From the NCBI GenBank assembly GCA_009760855.2, contig WPIO01000019.1:2103001-2167000 (forward strand): 64,000 nucleotides of DNA. Direction: 5' to 3'. The position numbers and the translations under genes are program-made. This document shows positions 1 through 13,000 of the stretch, piece after piece. Each line of letters starts with the position of its first letter. Position 1 is the first letter of the stretch. The notes beneath the pieces were generated by a model that did no database searches, had not been told where the DNA came from, and saw nothing but the letters and a program-made list of their open reading frames with translations. The DNA comes from Cristatella mucedo (Eukaryota > Bryozoa > Phylactolaemata > Cristatellidae).

Positions 1-24
1 CGGCGGCGGCGGCGGCGGCGGCGG
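1..24 (+). repeat. (CGG)n microsatellite at the window edge
   Basis: Eight CGG units, possibly continuing outside the window. Confidence 0.9.
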
Positions 25-766
25 AACCGAGATTAGTAACGGCTCAGCGCAGCGACGTCAGGAAATGAGCGGACCCGGCCGGCCGGCCGGCCGGCCGATC
101 AGCTGCGAGAGGCAGGGCCGCATGCCGCCGCAGGGCAGGTGAGCGCCGCCGCGCAGCGAGCGAGCTCTGCGGCGAGATAGCTCGACAGCGGACCGCCTCA
201 TTACTAGTGCGCTCTCCCGCAATAAAAGCCGGCCGACAAGACGAGAAGACGCGAGCGCTGCGAGCAGATGAGAATGAGAGCGCGCGCGAGCGAGCGCCTC
301 TGCGACCCTTTCAGCCGCCGCTCGTGCTCAGCCAGCTCGACTAGACAGGAAATTACCACGTGTTCCTGCAGCCAGTGCTTTGAGGCTGGCGCGACTCAAA
401 TTACCGACGGCAAGCGTAACCGAGCCCCGCGTCGCCGTTGAACGAGAGGCGGCAGGCACTACGGTCTCCAATAAGAAATGCGCGCCCAGCGAGTCACTAC
501 GCGATGCAGCAAATCGGGCCCAGTTCGTCCTCGACGCGCAATCACGCGAGTTCGCTCGGCCGCGTCGGACGCCCCGGCGCGTGCGGCCCGCTCCAGAGCC
601 ACGCACCGGCACGCGCACCGCCCTGTCGCACCCCAAGGTAGCCGGAGATAGATAAATAGCCGCGAGACAGCCGAAGCTGCGAGCGGCATTGCGAAACGTC
701 CGGGTCGCGCGGCGTAGGTGGACGGAGTCGCTCGCGGGTCTTTCGGCATCCGTCGGCGGCGCGATT

Positions 767-808
767 CGAAGGGCAGCCAGCGGCGCTCGCGACGCTGGCT
801 GCCCTTCG
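767..808. repeat. Perfect hairpin, 16 bp arms, 10 nt loop
   Basis: Arms CGAAGGGCAGCCAGCG (767-782) and its exact complement (793-808), loop GCGCTCGCGA, in CpG-dense DNA. Confidence 0.9.
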
Positions 809-1477
809 GCGATCGGCTAGTTCGAGAAAATGGGAAAACGCGCGCCGAAAGGCGCGAGATTCCGGAAGCCCGGCTCCATGCGCAGCTTACCGGACGTCGG
901 TGCGCCGTCGCAGCTGCTGCGCAGCCTGCTGCTGCAGCGGCGTGCAGGAAGCGAGCGCGAAGGCGCTCGGCCCTCGGTCGCCAAGGCTGCGCGCGCGCGC
1001 GAGCCCGCAGCTTTGGCGAAGACAGCGCGGGCGCTGCTCCGACGTGCGCAGGCTTTTTTCGGCAGCCGGGGCGGAAACTGCTCGGCCAATGGCAGAGACG
1101 GCGCGGCGGCTCAGCCCATGCGCGTGCCGCTCGGTACGGCGCGGCCGCGTCCGCCGCTGGCTGCGGGCGACCGGATGGTGTAGCCGAAGCGTAGATCCGT
1201 CTCTGCAGCGCCCATGGGGGTAGCGCTCGTGAGTGGCAGGCGCGGCGACCATGTGCGCGCGGAGCAGCCAGCGCGCGGGCGGAGCGTTGCGCTCGTGCGC
1301 TGCGGATGCGGGCAGTCCTGCGCCGTAAGCTTTTACCGGCGCGCCGCCTGAGCGCTCTTCGCGCTCCTCGTCAGCCAATGTCGAGCACTTCGGGGGCGAG
1401 GAGCGCCTACGTACGGCTCGAATCCGGAGCGCAGCGCTCGATCGTGGCAACCGGTTTGTCCTGCCCGTCGTCGATTG

Positions 1478-1481
1478 CTTC

Positions 1482-1514
<33 letters not shown>

Positions 1515-1515
1515 G
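1478..1515 (+). repeat. (CGG)n microsatellite
   Basis: About 11-12 CGG units. Proline and arginine runs in nearby frames come from this tract. Confidence 0.9.
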
Positions 1516-2834
1516 AGACGTAGGCGGCTTAGCGGCGGTCTGTGGTAGCGGCGGTAGCGGCTTCTCGTCGGCGCAGGCTGCTTCTCTGCGGCGACTGCTA
1601 CCGGAGCATCGCGGAGACGCCTTTTCGTAGGGGCCTCGCGACATCTTTCACAGCGTCTAGGGGAGGAGCCGAGGCCACGACCGGCCTATAGGCTTCGGCC
1701 GCTGCCACAGGCAGTCTCTCATTCATCGCACGCTCATCACGCGCAGCTGAGCTGATGTTGCCGTGGGCTTTACGTGCACCGGAACTCGAGCCGAGTCGCG
1801 TCCCCGCAGCGGCGCTTTGAAGCTCGCACTTGGAAAGAGCTATTGGCCGCCCTATTCCCAGTTGCCGATTTGCGCCAAGAAACCGCTGTCACCCGTCGCG
1901 GAGAAACCTCGGCCGGCGCAGTTGCGTGCACTCTCCCAAAAGCCGGAAGGAGGCGAAAGGGCGCGGTAGCAGCGAGCCCGGATGCTGGGGTGCGGCGCCT
2001 CGCCGGGAGACAGCGCACAGGCGCTCGCTCGAGCTCGCGCGCCGGCTCCCAGTTTGCCGCGCCGTGCGCGCACTGCCGCAGCCGATGGACGACGGCTCCA
2101 CTCGTCGGCTCGCGCTCCCGAGAGCGGCGACGGCCCTCGCTCTGCGCCCGCGAAATCCGAAGATCGCGCTGCGAGCGCGCGGGCTCAGGCTCGCGCCCGA
2201 CCTTCGCGGCTCGTCAGCTGTCCTGGAGAGAGTACGCGTGGCCAAGTGCGCTTCGCAGCTGCTGCTTCTGCCCCCGCCGCCGCTGACGCCGCCGCCGCCG
2301 CTGCCGCCACCGCTGCCACCGTCGCCGCAGTAATACCAATGTTGCACTTGCCACCGCCGCCTTCCCCAGCGTGGAGCCACCGCCTTCTCGTCGCGGTGGG
2401 GCCTGCTAGCAAGGTTGACCGCTCGTTAGCGGGTTGCTAGTCAATCTTGCACAGCGATCCGTATGTTACCTAGATCTAGTTCTTCTCATTGATGCGGGCG
2501 CAGAAGTCGGCGCCTCAGGCAGCGCTCAGCTTCATCCAGCAGGCGCACTATTTTCCACAACTGGAGCTAGTTAGTCTTGTCGCTTGCTTAGACGCTGCAT
2601 CCATCGGAGTATTCAAAAAGCTCTCGCTGTTCAAACGGATTTCCGGTCGCTCGTTGGCTAGCGGTGGCTCGTCAATCACGGCTCAATAGGGCAAGTGATG
2701 GTGGACGAGGCTTAGCAGGCGACCCAAAGCAGTTCGGCAAGCGCCTCCGACGCCGCGGCACCCTGAATCAGGCTTTCGCGTGCAGCATCGTGCCTCTATG
2801 TAGGCCCGGAAGCTCCGATAGAGACGCAGAGATC

Positions 2835-2952
<118 letters not shown>

Positions 2953-3928
2953 AAGAGACCGATTTAGATGGCGATAGATGTGAATGAGTAAAGAGGGGAA
3001 AAGGGTCACAACGAGCCCGTGCCTGGCTAAGGTGCAGCGTGGGCAGGCGTGGGCCACCGAGTAGAAGTGAGCTGGTCCTGCTTGCAGATCCTGCGCTCCC
3101 GAATTTGGAGTCGAAAACCCCCACGACGCGAGCTCAATTGCACGCCTTGAATTCGCTCGTTTGCCTGCACCGTGGGAGCACTCTTATTGAGATTAGACGC
3201 GTCTCGATGTCACTGTGAGGTAGAGCATCGTGACTGAGCGAGCCCCGCCTCCGATGTCTTACCTCTCATAATTGAGGAGCTAGGCATGCATCCTCTGTAT
3301 CGCAATCCGCTTTCTTAGTGCCGCTCTTCCCGACAAGAGAATCTGTAAGCGCGATGACGCCGGCGGCACAACGTGCCGCCACCGAGCCCCTTCAGCCCTT
3401 TCAGCCGTCATTCGTGCGGTAGGTCCTTTGAGACAGCAGCCTCGCTCTAGCAAAACATGACGCTACGCTGGATCGCGTCCGTAGTGACTACAATGCTACT
3501 CAGCTGCTAAGAAATTAGCCTGTTTGGCTGACCAAGTGAGTTTAATCGTCGCAGCAGTCAAGGGCTTATACTGGCAGTCGAATCGTACTTCCTCTGCGAA
3601 CGCTTCATTCAGGCCCCGCCCTCCCCTTCCATCGTCGTCTGCCGTCCTTCTCTGGCCACTACACCTGCCCTGTTCTCCACATTTCTTGGGACCCGTCCCC
3701 CCTCCGATAATTGCACTCAGCCATTTCCCCCGCTCTTCGGGTATCGCGCCTGTTGCAGGGCCCTGCGTGGCGTGACCGGCGGCAGCGCTGCCGTAGAGTA
3801 TATACGTCCGAGCGTTCAATGCAGCGGCGGTCAGCGAACGCTCGGCACTCCCGGCAGCCCCCTATGCTTGCTGCCGAAGCCTCGAGGGCCCATCGCCGCC
3901 ATGACGCCGTGACGTCCCGAGATCTAAA

Positions 3929-3955
3929 GGCTTCAGCAGCACACCTGCTGAAGCC
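3929..3955. repeat. Perfect hairpin, 11 bp arms, 5 nt loop
   Basis: Arms GGCTTCAGCAG (3929-3939) and CTGCTGAAGCC (3945-3955). CTGAAGCCGACG recurs directly after it. Confidence 0.85.
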
Positions 3956-4759
3956 GACGTCTCTGAAGCCGACGCCTCTGCAATTGCAGAGTTTGGAATA
4001 AGCTATGTCGGCGCCTTGAGCAGTGACACCCGGTTGGCTCCCAGAGCTGGAAGGACGTCGTTAACGGTATGCGTCGTGGTTCAACTTGACGTCACATGTG
4101 AATTGACTGGCAGTAGTCGGCAGCACTCGTGGCAGCAGTCGTGGCAGCAGCGCAGCTACTGTTGAGCGTGAGCGTGAGAGGACAAGTTGCTGACCGACAT
4201 GGACGGTCGATATACTGTAACAGGTGGCAGGTCAGTTTGGCGCGATGATGCTAGTGGGCATTGATGAAGAATCCTTTATGAGTGGCAGCACGAGACTGGT
4301 AGAGGATAGGTATGACAACAAAATCATGAAGACATCAGGTAGCCATGGTGACGATAAGTTTTTGGTGGCATCTCTGGGGTGACTGGCTGTTGCAACTCAA
4401 AACGCAATGACGTGTGCTCGTATCATAGCGAAAGCCAAGTAGTGAGTCATGTCCAAAAGGCAAATGGGATGCTGCCCCATAAGCGTCGAGAGCTGTCGCC
4501 GAGGCGAGCTTGGAGCAACTACGCCAAAGGTTAGCAGACCGGCGGGGCAGCAGTGAGTCGTGGGACTGCCACCAAGAGTCCAAAATCCCTTGCGTTGTAA
4601 AGTCAAGACAACCGCGATGGCATTTACACGGCAGGAAGCATACACGACAGCAAAAGGCTAGTTGTAATGAAAGACTCATGTACGCTTATTTTATCATTTT
4701 ATTTTATTTTATCATGGCAGCTGTCCAACCATCTCTGCAGTTTCTTTGGAGTAGGTTCT

Positions 4760-4922
4760 TTCGTGCTGACCTTGTTCATGTCACCGCTAACCATCTTATT
4801 GTTTATTGAGCATGCTACCACTAACCGTTCGATCGTGGTTCCTTTGTAGCAAATGTAAAGCGCCTAGGAAGAGATTGAGTTATCTGAAGGCGCTATATCA
4901 AATGCATTATTATTATTATATG
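4760..4922 (+). mobile_element. LINE-1 3' end
   Basis: Matches the 3' untranslated region of copy A (CATGTCACCGCTAACCAT), then GCAAATGTAAAGCGCC with the terminal stem-loop and an ATTATTATT tail. Confidence 0.8.
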
Positions 4923-5022
4923 AGGAAATCATCAGGGACCACTTGTTGGCGCTCGTGTTTGTTGATGGTTAACAACACAAAAATCAGGTTATTAATATTT
5001 ATTCCACCACCGGAGGAGAGAG

Positions 5023-5026
<4 letters not shown>

Positions 5027-5067
<41 letters not shown>
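5027..5067 (+). repeat. (AG)n microsatellite
   Basis: About 20 AG units. Confidence 0.95.
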
Positions 5068-5073
<6 letters not shown>

Positions 5074-5696
5074 TGGGGAGGTCCGACATCAGGCCTAGTT
5101 GCAGGCAGAGAGAGAAGCGTTCATGAGATTAGCCTAGGCGGTGGGAGTGAAGAGTCCTTTGTCTAGGACAATAAGACGGGTATACATTCGGGCGTAGCTG
5201 ACGGAGAAGATTGGCCTCACAACTGGGCAAGCAATTGGGTGGCCGGCAGTTGCCGTAATACTTCAGCCCTCAAGTAGGGCTTTCGGGCATCGGCGATGGC
5301 CGTCCCCTCGCGGTCCGCGCCCTCAGATCAAAGCCGCAAGCTCCGCCGTCCTTTTCCAGGAAAGATCGCTCAACTCGCCTCGTTCCCGAAATTGTGCTCT
5401 TGTTTTTTTGATAAACTAGGTCAATTCCTACGAGACCGGAATCGCTTGCTCCTCCGTCTGTTCGATTGATCTTTTGTTCGAAGCGGACAGCCCCAGGTTA
5501 CCGCCTTGAAAGACACTGCAGCGCTTTGGCCTCCGTTCCGCGTCTTTGGCCTTCGCAGCCGCAGCCGGACCCGCGGGAGCGCCCGGCGCGCGCACGCTCC
5601 GCTCTCCCGCAGTCGTCTCGCGAGCCCGTGCGTGCGAGCGCCCTTGCTGCGCGCTGCGACGGCGAATTGACTCCGCGTGCTGCTCTAGTTTTCTCC

Positions 5697-5734
5697 GCCT
5701 CTTGTGACAGCCAGGACGCGCTGTCACAAGAGGC
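5697..5734. repeat. Perfect hairpin, 15 bp arms, 8 nt loop
   Basis: Arms GCCTCTTGTGACAGC (5697-5711) and its complement (5720-5734), loop CAGGACGC, in GC-rich DNA. Confidence 0.9.
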
Positions 5735-6856
5735 CACTGATCACGGCGAACCGAGCTCTCTCTCTGCAGGGGGAAGAGCGGCATCGAGCGGGAGTGGCCG
5801 GTGGACCCTTCGAAGGGGCTGGCTCTCACTGCCGCGCGTCAAGCTAGGCGTCGTCGTCATCGTCGTAGTCGTCGTCGAGCCATTTCTCACGGCGTTTCTA
5901 GACGACGACGAGTCCGCCTCGTTCAAGTGCTTCCAACGTGTCCTTTCTCGGCTGTTGGCGGAATAGGTCAGATTTGAGCGGTCCTTTTTGCACGACTTCA
6001 AAGTAAGTGCACGTTAAATTCGACTCATTTGGCGCTCTTCACTTATTAAATTTAAACGACGAGACCCAAATGGTTGTTGTATCGTCTGAACTCGGCTAAT
6101 TTCAAACTACTACTACTGTTCTGATAATGCAATCAAAGCTTGAAGGAAATAATGGCCATTTTCTGTACTTCTGAGGCATTAGCGATAGGGAAATAACGGT
6201 GACTTCGTAGGAACAAAAATTACGTTGCACAGGGGTACTGACAGATACGTAAGAAGCGCTAAGATAACCCAGTCTCTTTCAAGACACTTTAGAACTCGCT
6301 GCAAGAGAATCCGTAGCCAAGATCAAGCAAGTGACGTGCGCGGTGTCAAGCATGCAAAAGCAAACTATTATCCTGCTTGGGCCAGCAGCGCGCTAAATCA
6401 AACACCAAGACACTCGGCGCCACCGGTTAATAAGACCTATGGCAAATAGCTTTCATTGAATGACGCTCGGGTGCGCACGCTAAGCACGACTAGCACCGCT
6501 GGCACGACGAGAGAGGACGGACGCGTTCGCCGGCGCGAAAGGACCGGAAGCTGGACCGGAACAGATGCGTCCTGAGCCTCGACTTGCAAGCCGAGAAAAG
6601 TCGTCGCTAGTCGACGCTAGACGCGTAGCTGCTGCCCCGGCTTGGACGGCCGCAGACGGCCGCCGACGGAGGAGCTCACGGGGCGAGGAGAGCGGGAGCG
6701 CTCGGGCCTCGGGGTCGTAGCTAGGAATGAGCCTTGGAGGCGACCGCGGCCTTAACCTCGCTCGGCCTTGCCAGCAGCAGTCGATCGCAGGGACACGGCG
6801 CGTGGCGGCCGTGCTGGACTGCTCGACGCAACCGGTTCGGTTTGAAGGGGCGCAAT

Positions 6857-6894
6857 CGGAGTTCTCCGGCCGCCGGGAGCGCCGGAGAACTCCG
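6857..6894. repeat. Perfect hairpin, 14 bp arms, 10 nt loop
   Basis: Arms CGGAGTTCTCCGGC (6857-6870) and its complement (6881-6894), loop CGCCGGGAGC, in GC-rich DNA. Confidence 0.9.
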
Positions 6895-7257
6895 CCTGCG
6901 AGAGAAGACCGCCGGAGCGCCGCTGCCGCGCCGCCGCCGCACCACCGCGTCTCGCAGGCGGCTTCAAATTTCGACCGATCGATCGAGATGCCCTTACGCG
7001 GCTCTGACGGAAGTGACGGAAGAAGAAGACGCGGCTGCGTCCCCGTCGTCCCAGCCTTTTCAGTAATCGGCTAGGGTGCTCGGAGTTGCCTCTTTTCCAG
7101 CGGCCCAGAGCGCCCACAAATCTCAGCTGCGCCCACCCCGAAGGGAAACGCCGGGATGGGGCCAGTGGCCGCTGCCGCGAAGCTGCCGCGTCGCTTTACG
7201 AGTCGCCTACTGCGAGATTCCCACTGCCTGCCGTGACTAGACACCACGATTTCGTGC

Positions 7258-10000
7258 AGATTCAACGGTAGATATGCTGGCAGAGCCGATTTTGAGCCAA
7301 TTCCAATTTTCTGAGTTATTCTTGGCTTACCCATTATTAGAAAGTTGATTTGATCGCCGTTCAATTTGAGAGCGTTTGCTGCCATCCACGTGCGGGTATC
7401 AGCCATATGCAGGAAGAGAGTCGAGAGAACTCTACGTGCTGGGGTGCAGGAAGGAATGAAAGAAAGGGTATAACTGAGTGTCATCTGCATAGAAGTGAAA
7501 GCCTAGATTGTGCTTGGCAATCACATCGGCAAGAGGGAGAGTATACAATATGAAAACAAGCGAACCAATGTTATGTGGGTCTGTGGCTTTTGTTGTAATT
7601 AGCGAAGTGCCTTGACACTAACGTACATGCCTCGCCTCTGGCCAATAGTTAAGCCATTGACGCAGCGCAGCGTAAGGCCACTAATGCATGTTATATTTTT
7701 TGTCGTCTGCTGCGATTCGCGAGCTTTTGTATATGTACGCGTTGAGAGTGATAAAGAGTCTCATTTACCCCCTCACGTTCGCTCGCTGTGCCTCCGCGAG
7801 ACTTCCACTAGAGCTGCCACCGCCGGAGCCACTGTAACACAACATCAAGCACAGAGCGCTGATGTACCCTGCCCTTAAGTAGTTACCCGGATGATTTTTG
7901 TCTATTCACATCAATACTCTGGAGTCTACCATTGACGTAGGACCTGAAATATTGCAGTGTGGTGCCAGTGAAGCCCAGATGGTATAAGAAGCGCTCGAGA
8001 AGGACTTTATTGTCAATAGTATCAATCTCTGCTGAAATATCAAGCAAAACAAGCTGAGAGACTTTATCAAGCCTACATTTCTGAAAAGGTATAGATACAC
8101 TCAAAACCATGATCAATCTGCACAGTGATTATATTTAAAACCAGACTAGAATTTATTTGCTGCGTTTGAAGTTTCAATATAAGAGTTCGGCTGGTCAGCC
8201 ATAATTCGTCCCGGTGTCCTTGATAGGAACAGGAGAACAGAGACTGGGCAGAAGTTGCTCAAGTTCTCTTGGTCTAGTGTTGCTTTCCTAAATAGCGGCG
8301 AAACTACAGCCCTTTTTGAAAGGTGCAAAGACATGACCTGAGGTTAAGAACATATTTATTATGTTACTTTGTGCATGGCAGCAACATATCTATGTATCGT
8401 AGAAGTAGATGAGTGGGAATATGATTTAGAGGAATAGTAGTCTTCATTGACTCGGAGATGAACTTAAGAATGAGATCACTCGTGGTCTCCTTGAATGTAG
8501 ACTTTGAGGTGCTCCATGGAACTGAGTATGAGGTGTCCTGTAGGGTTGCTACTGAGGGACATGAGTCCAGAGGGGATACTGCTACCTTATGGATGTATTA
8601 TGATCTTGTCTATCTCGCTTAGCGATGGGCTCTCTGGTCTTGACTATCTTGCTGACAAAGAAGCTAGAGAAGCGATCAGCTAGATATCCACACGAATGTC
8701 TAGGTAAGGGCCTAACCCAGAAGCGGTTAATGTTATGGTTAACGGTAGACATAAGCATTTTCCGATTGCTCCTCTGTGATTCAACAATAGTTTTGTAAAA
8801 GCTAGAGTTGGCCTTTGCCAGGATCGATTGGTATGATCTAAAGTAGTCCTTATATGCTTGTCGATGTCAGTCCTGATCTTTTGCAGGCTTATTCAAGCAT
8901 GCGTTTAGTAGACCTGGAAAGTTTAAAGTCTTCGGTAAACAATAGGCCGTCTGAGCGAGGATTTATAATCTACTTAGCCAAAGGTGAACATTCGTCAAGA
9001 ACGTCAGCCAGTGTCGTGTTGAAGCATTCAACCAATTATGACCGGTCGGAAGGGGTATTGACTGAGCAGCAGGGGAGAAGAAGATTTTTTTTACGGACGG
9101 CATAGGTGTCAATGGTGCAGAGGCTTCGCGATTCACAGATGATTCTAGATGCGGAAGAGGGCACATACTGTAGGCTGGGTGAGATCCGAATGTGGTCAGA
9201 TTAGCAGAACTTCGTAATAAAAGGGAACGAAAGCATACACTTGTGGGAGAATATTTGATCGAGTGTGACTGTAGTCGTGTGTGGGGTCGTGCAGCAAAGC
9301 TAGCCCAAAGAGAAAATAATTCAGTAAGTGCACACAATTGGGCACTCAAGGCGTCAGTTAGGTTGTCAAAATAAAAGTTAAAATCACCCATAACGAGGAA
9401 AGATTGATTTTTCGCACAGAATCGAAATAACATCGGAGAAATTTGAGATAATGAGGACTCGGTACCTGGAGGAGGTGATATATTACTGCCACCATTGACA
9501 GCTTGTCGTCGGAGGGAATCAGAAACAAGAGACTCGATAGGCTGCTTCGGAAGGGGAATGCAAATGGCTTGAAATTTAGGAAGGAGCGTGCGGTAACATC
9601 AGTTTCACACACTCCCCACCAGTTTTGATTGATCGTTTGGCCCGGTGGTTAAGGTGCTCGCCTCGACGAAAGTCAAGGTGAATGTGTTTGATGACCAAGG
9701 GCGTGGGCCCAGAGGCACATTTGAAGCGCCTGAACCGAGATTAAGTTCTCTAAGGGTGCTATACAAATTAATTATAGTAATTACATTTATATTTATTGAT
9801 CTAGGGGTATTTAATAAGCAGAAGACTGTTTGGATTGGCTGGGTTATGGTAGAATTGTAAGTCCATTCCAGCTAGGTCTCGGTCAAAACAAACAGGTCAA
9901 TTTCCGTCAATACTTCTGACGTGTGGTATTAGGAGTTGTATGCATAGTGACCGAGAGCTCCAAAGACAATCTTTAAGATGGGCTACCGATGTTACACTAG
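7258..10000 (-). mobile_element. LINE-1 copy B, degraded, carries a SINE-2 insertion
   Basis: Aligns by eye with copy A from about 28892 upward. It has the same order of fragments: YADDTQ region (7470-7490), LLDISAEIDTIDNKVLLERF (near 8040) and the endonuclease GDF stretch (near 9390). Many frameshifts and stops break it. It runs further 5' than copy A: near 9880-9920 the minus strand reads EIDLFVLTET, the conserved start of the endonuclease. SINE-2 interrupts it at 9635-9794. Confidence 0.82.
9635..9794 (+). mobile_element. SINE-2 copy a, tRNA-like head with LINE-1 tail
   Basis: The head reads GTTTGGCCCGGTGGTTAAGG, like the D arm/A box of a Leu/Ser-type tRNA. The tail GAGATTAAGTTCTCTAAGGG and the AT-rich end match the LINE-1 3' stem-loop. 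It is flanked by ATTGATC at 9628-9634 and 9795-9801, a target-site duplication inside LINE-1 copy B. Confidence 0.75.
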
Positions 10001-13000
10001 GCCTAATGACCAATAAGTTTAGAGTGATTCACATCAGCTCTTGAGCCAGATCGCGCATGGTGACTCGTGACACTGCTAGGAATACCAAACTCTTGCCTCC
10101 GCACTGGCTTCGAGTAGGTGGTTTTCTATGCAAAATGCTCGATTCACAAGCCTTACACAACTGCAACAATAACAAGGTATGCATTTGAATGAGGACAGTG
10201 AATAATAATAGGAACGCACAATCACGGCAAATAGGGAGGTTACTAACAGTCAGCGGTGCTAATACCTCAGCCCACGTTGAGGGTGTGGCCGGGCCCGTGG
10301 GGGTACAGCTTGAAGTAGTAACCGTGAATATGTCCATAGGAAATAATTTCTTACGCGCTACGGTCAAGCAACAAGCATATGCTTTAAACAGGTCTCAGCT
10401 ATATCAGTTTCCGTGTACGATTCCCGCAGGAACTTCATTTTTTGGAAGAAAATTCTGCAACCGACAAGAAACACTTTTGACGTTTGATGTCGGGAGGCAA
10501 GAATACAAAAATGGAACTTCGATGACAGCAGAGTGACAGTGATTGTCTTCAATTAGATAAATATAACACCAGCTCTCACAAAAACAGCACCAGTCACACT
10601 ACTTCATCTTCATTTGCTGCTGAGGGCATCATTTCACTACTCATTGCTACGTCTGTGTTGTGTTCTGCTGTTGGTATGCCATGCCATGCCTTGCTAATGC
10701 TGCTACTGTTGTCATTAAGATTGCGTCACCACCCCATCTGCTTTCAATATAATCACCGATGTCACTACAACTGTTTTTTGAAAGATGCCTATCGGTGAAG
10801 CATTTGCTTGCTGGTGATAAAACAGCTTTCCAAAATCTCAATCTCGGCCATTTTAGTATTGCAGCCGTGGCACTGTAGATCTGCACCAAACTAGTTTTTG
10901 CAAGCATTGACCTGAACCACGCCTGCTACAGGTATCTACCAGTCCGTGTGTCATCGATGAGTGTACACATTATCTTTTACTTTTATTGTTCATCTATTCC
11001 ACTTCTGAGAAAACCTGCAGCAAAAGCATCAAGCCTTCCGATAGTCTAGGATTTCATGAATGGAGGGAGACGCCAGATGGCCACATGAATGTGGTAGCAC
11101 CTTGCCACAGGAGTACCGAGGACGTAGCCAATTGCGAAGGCTTTATATGAAGTATCACTAGGCCATAAATCTCGTGTTGACACGTGGCAAATTAAATTTA
11201 CTAAGCGAGACAGGTGATCAGGGCAGCATTGGCCCTATAGAGTCTGGCTAGATCGTACTAGAGCTCTTCTTGTAGGTGTACATAAAACAGTTTTTATGTA
11301 TCTGCCTCTCTAATTCTGAAACTGAATTGTGAATATCTAAGGTATTTCAAAAGAAGAATGGATCTTTTTAAGTTGCTTGAATATTTATCGATCATCACAA
11401 GAGTACTAAAGAGGAGCGAGCTCTGGCTCACCATTGGTCTGACTCAAAAGGCCTTACCCCGAAAGCTGGCACTTCTCTGTCCCTTATCTTTAAATATTAG
11501 TTGTTGCCATATAGGTTCAGGCACTAACACCTCTCCTTTTCTTGAGCATGCTTCTTCATGTATTGTTCTGCACACTCTAACGTTTTGCCAGTAACTCACA
11601 CTGGCATTCACTCTGCCTTACTTTAGTCATATGGCTACACATTAATCTGCCGATATACCTACCTACAGCCGGCATATAGCCTTACCAAAATTAATAATAA
11701 TAATGCTAATGCACTTTATAAAGCGCCCTCATAGAACTCAATCTCTTTTTGGGCGCTTGACATTTGCTGCAAAGGGAGTGTATTACCACAACACCCACCT
11801 CCCCCACCAGGCTGGCCTTCATTCGATAGCCCCAAAAGACGACATCAAGTGAAGCTTTCAAAGTCAAGCTCATATTGACTTATATGACCCATGATATAAT
11901 AATGAATCAACCATTAAAATACCCTATGATTATCAAAATTTTCAAGTGAATTGTTTTACTCGTCTTTCTTAATAGGATGAATATGGTGCAGCCGATGACA
12001 CAAGCTGAGCTGATTAATCTCCATGCCAACAGATTACCGATTACGAATTTAAGGTTTGCTGCAGACTTAAGACGGTTTACTTGTACTCTTCTTTTACATG
12101 AACTGAACTTACTGAGCAGCCTGAACCTGGCAACTCTCTATCTTCGTGAGCATCTCGATGAGTCAAGCATCACAGCAGCAAGAATCTCAAGCTCAAACGA
12201 GACATCTTCATAGATAGTACTACAGCCAACGATCGCGAAATTAGATCCAAAGCACGGGCTCATGCTTGACAGTGGTCCTGCAGCTCAGCGAAGTTGAAAC
12301 CAGCAATCTGGACCATTTTCAAAAAGTTATCTTGCCAAAATTCAGAGCATAATGATATTCGTCGTAATGCAAGAGAACATCGAGGTCTTCTTGAAGCCAT
12401 CGCATTTGTCATAGTACTTTATAGATGTTGAAATGCTAATGCTGCTTTGCAATACCTGGTACTAAACACGATGTTAGGTACCAGTGGCCGTGTACCAGTT
12501 CCGGACCGTCAATGTCATCTTCGAAATTTTACTTAGAGAAATGGTAATCTCAGTAAGTTTTTATTTTACACTTTCCTTCCCTACTTTCCGCTCAGTGAAA
12601 ATAGCAAACTTTGATTCACTAAGCCGCATAACTCTTGGCCAGTCAGCCAGCGTACAATAGGCTCGGTCTGGAGCCCATAATAGGTTATCTAAAGTTTTTC
12701 TTTTTAGAAAGCCATAGTTTTAACTGGGCGATCTTTAAGAGTGTGACTGGCTAGGGGTAACTATCTATTAGCTGATTTTCTTTGCCTACTCTCCTTCGTC
12801 AGGAAAAACTGTCTAGCAACACTGCCTGTCCTTCAGGGCTAAGCTTCTTTTTTTGCCCTATTATCCTTTTCCAGATTAAAAAGACAATACAATTTCCATT
12901 TTACCTGGTAAAATTGCTTCTTAGCATTTTTGTATTCACACTGCTCGCAATTCAAGCGCCTGCTTAGAATGCTACACAATGTCATTGGCCGACAAATGTA

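Larger units (their letters stand above)
25..2450. other. GC-rich, CpG-dense region, no gene resolved
   Basis: Very high GC with frequent CpG and GCGC. Open frames on both strands overlap and encode Ala/Arg/Pro-rich sequence, as expected by chance. TATA-like AATAAAAGC (221-229) and GATAAATAGCC (650-660) could belong to promoters of a gene outside or spliced through this region. I cannot define an exon. Confidence 0.6.
5270..7250. other. Two GC-rich islands separated by AT-richer DNA, no gene resolved
   Basis: 5270-5960 and 6480-7240 are CpG-dense and hold the hairpins at 5697 and 6857. 5960-6480 is AT-richer. Overlapping frames on both strands have no recognisable motif. Confidence 0.5.

Noticed and set aside
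328-2440. Many overlapping frames of 60-187 codons on both strands in the GC-rich left end
   Set aside because: They overlap on all frames, encode Arg/Ala/Pro-rich sequence and show no domain; expected from GC-rich DNA lacking stop codons.
10029-10536. Opposed frames of 112 and 115 codons
   Set aside because: No recognisable domain, no splice context; cannot be told from chance.
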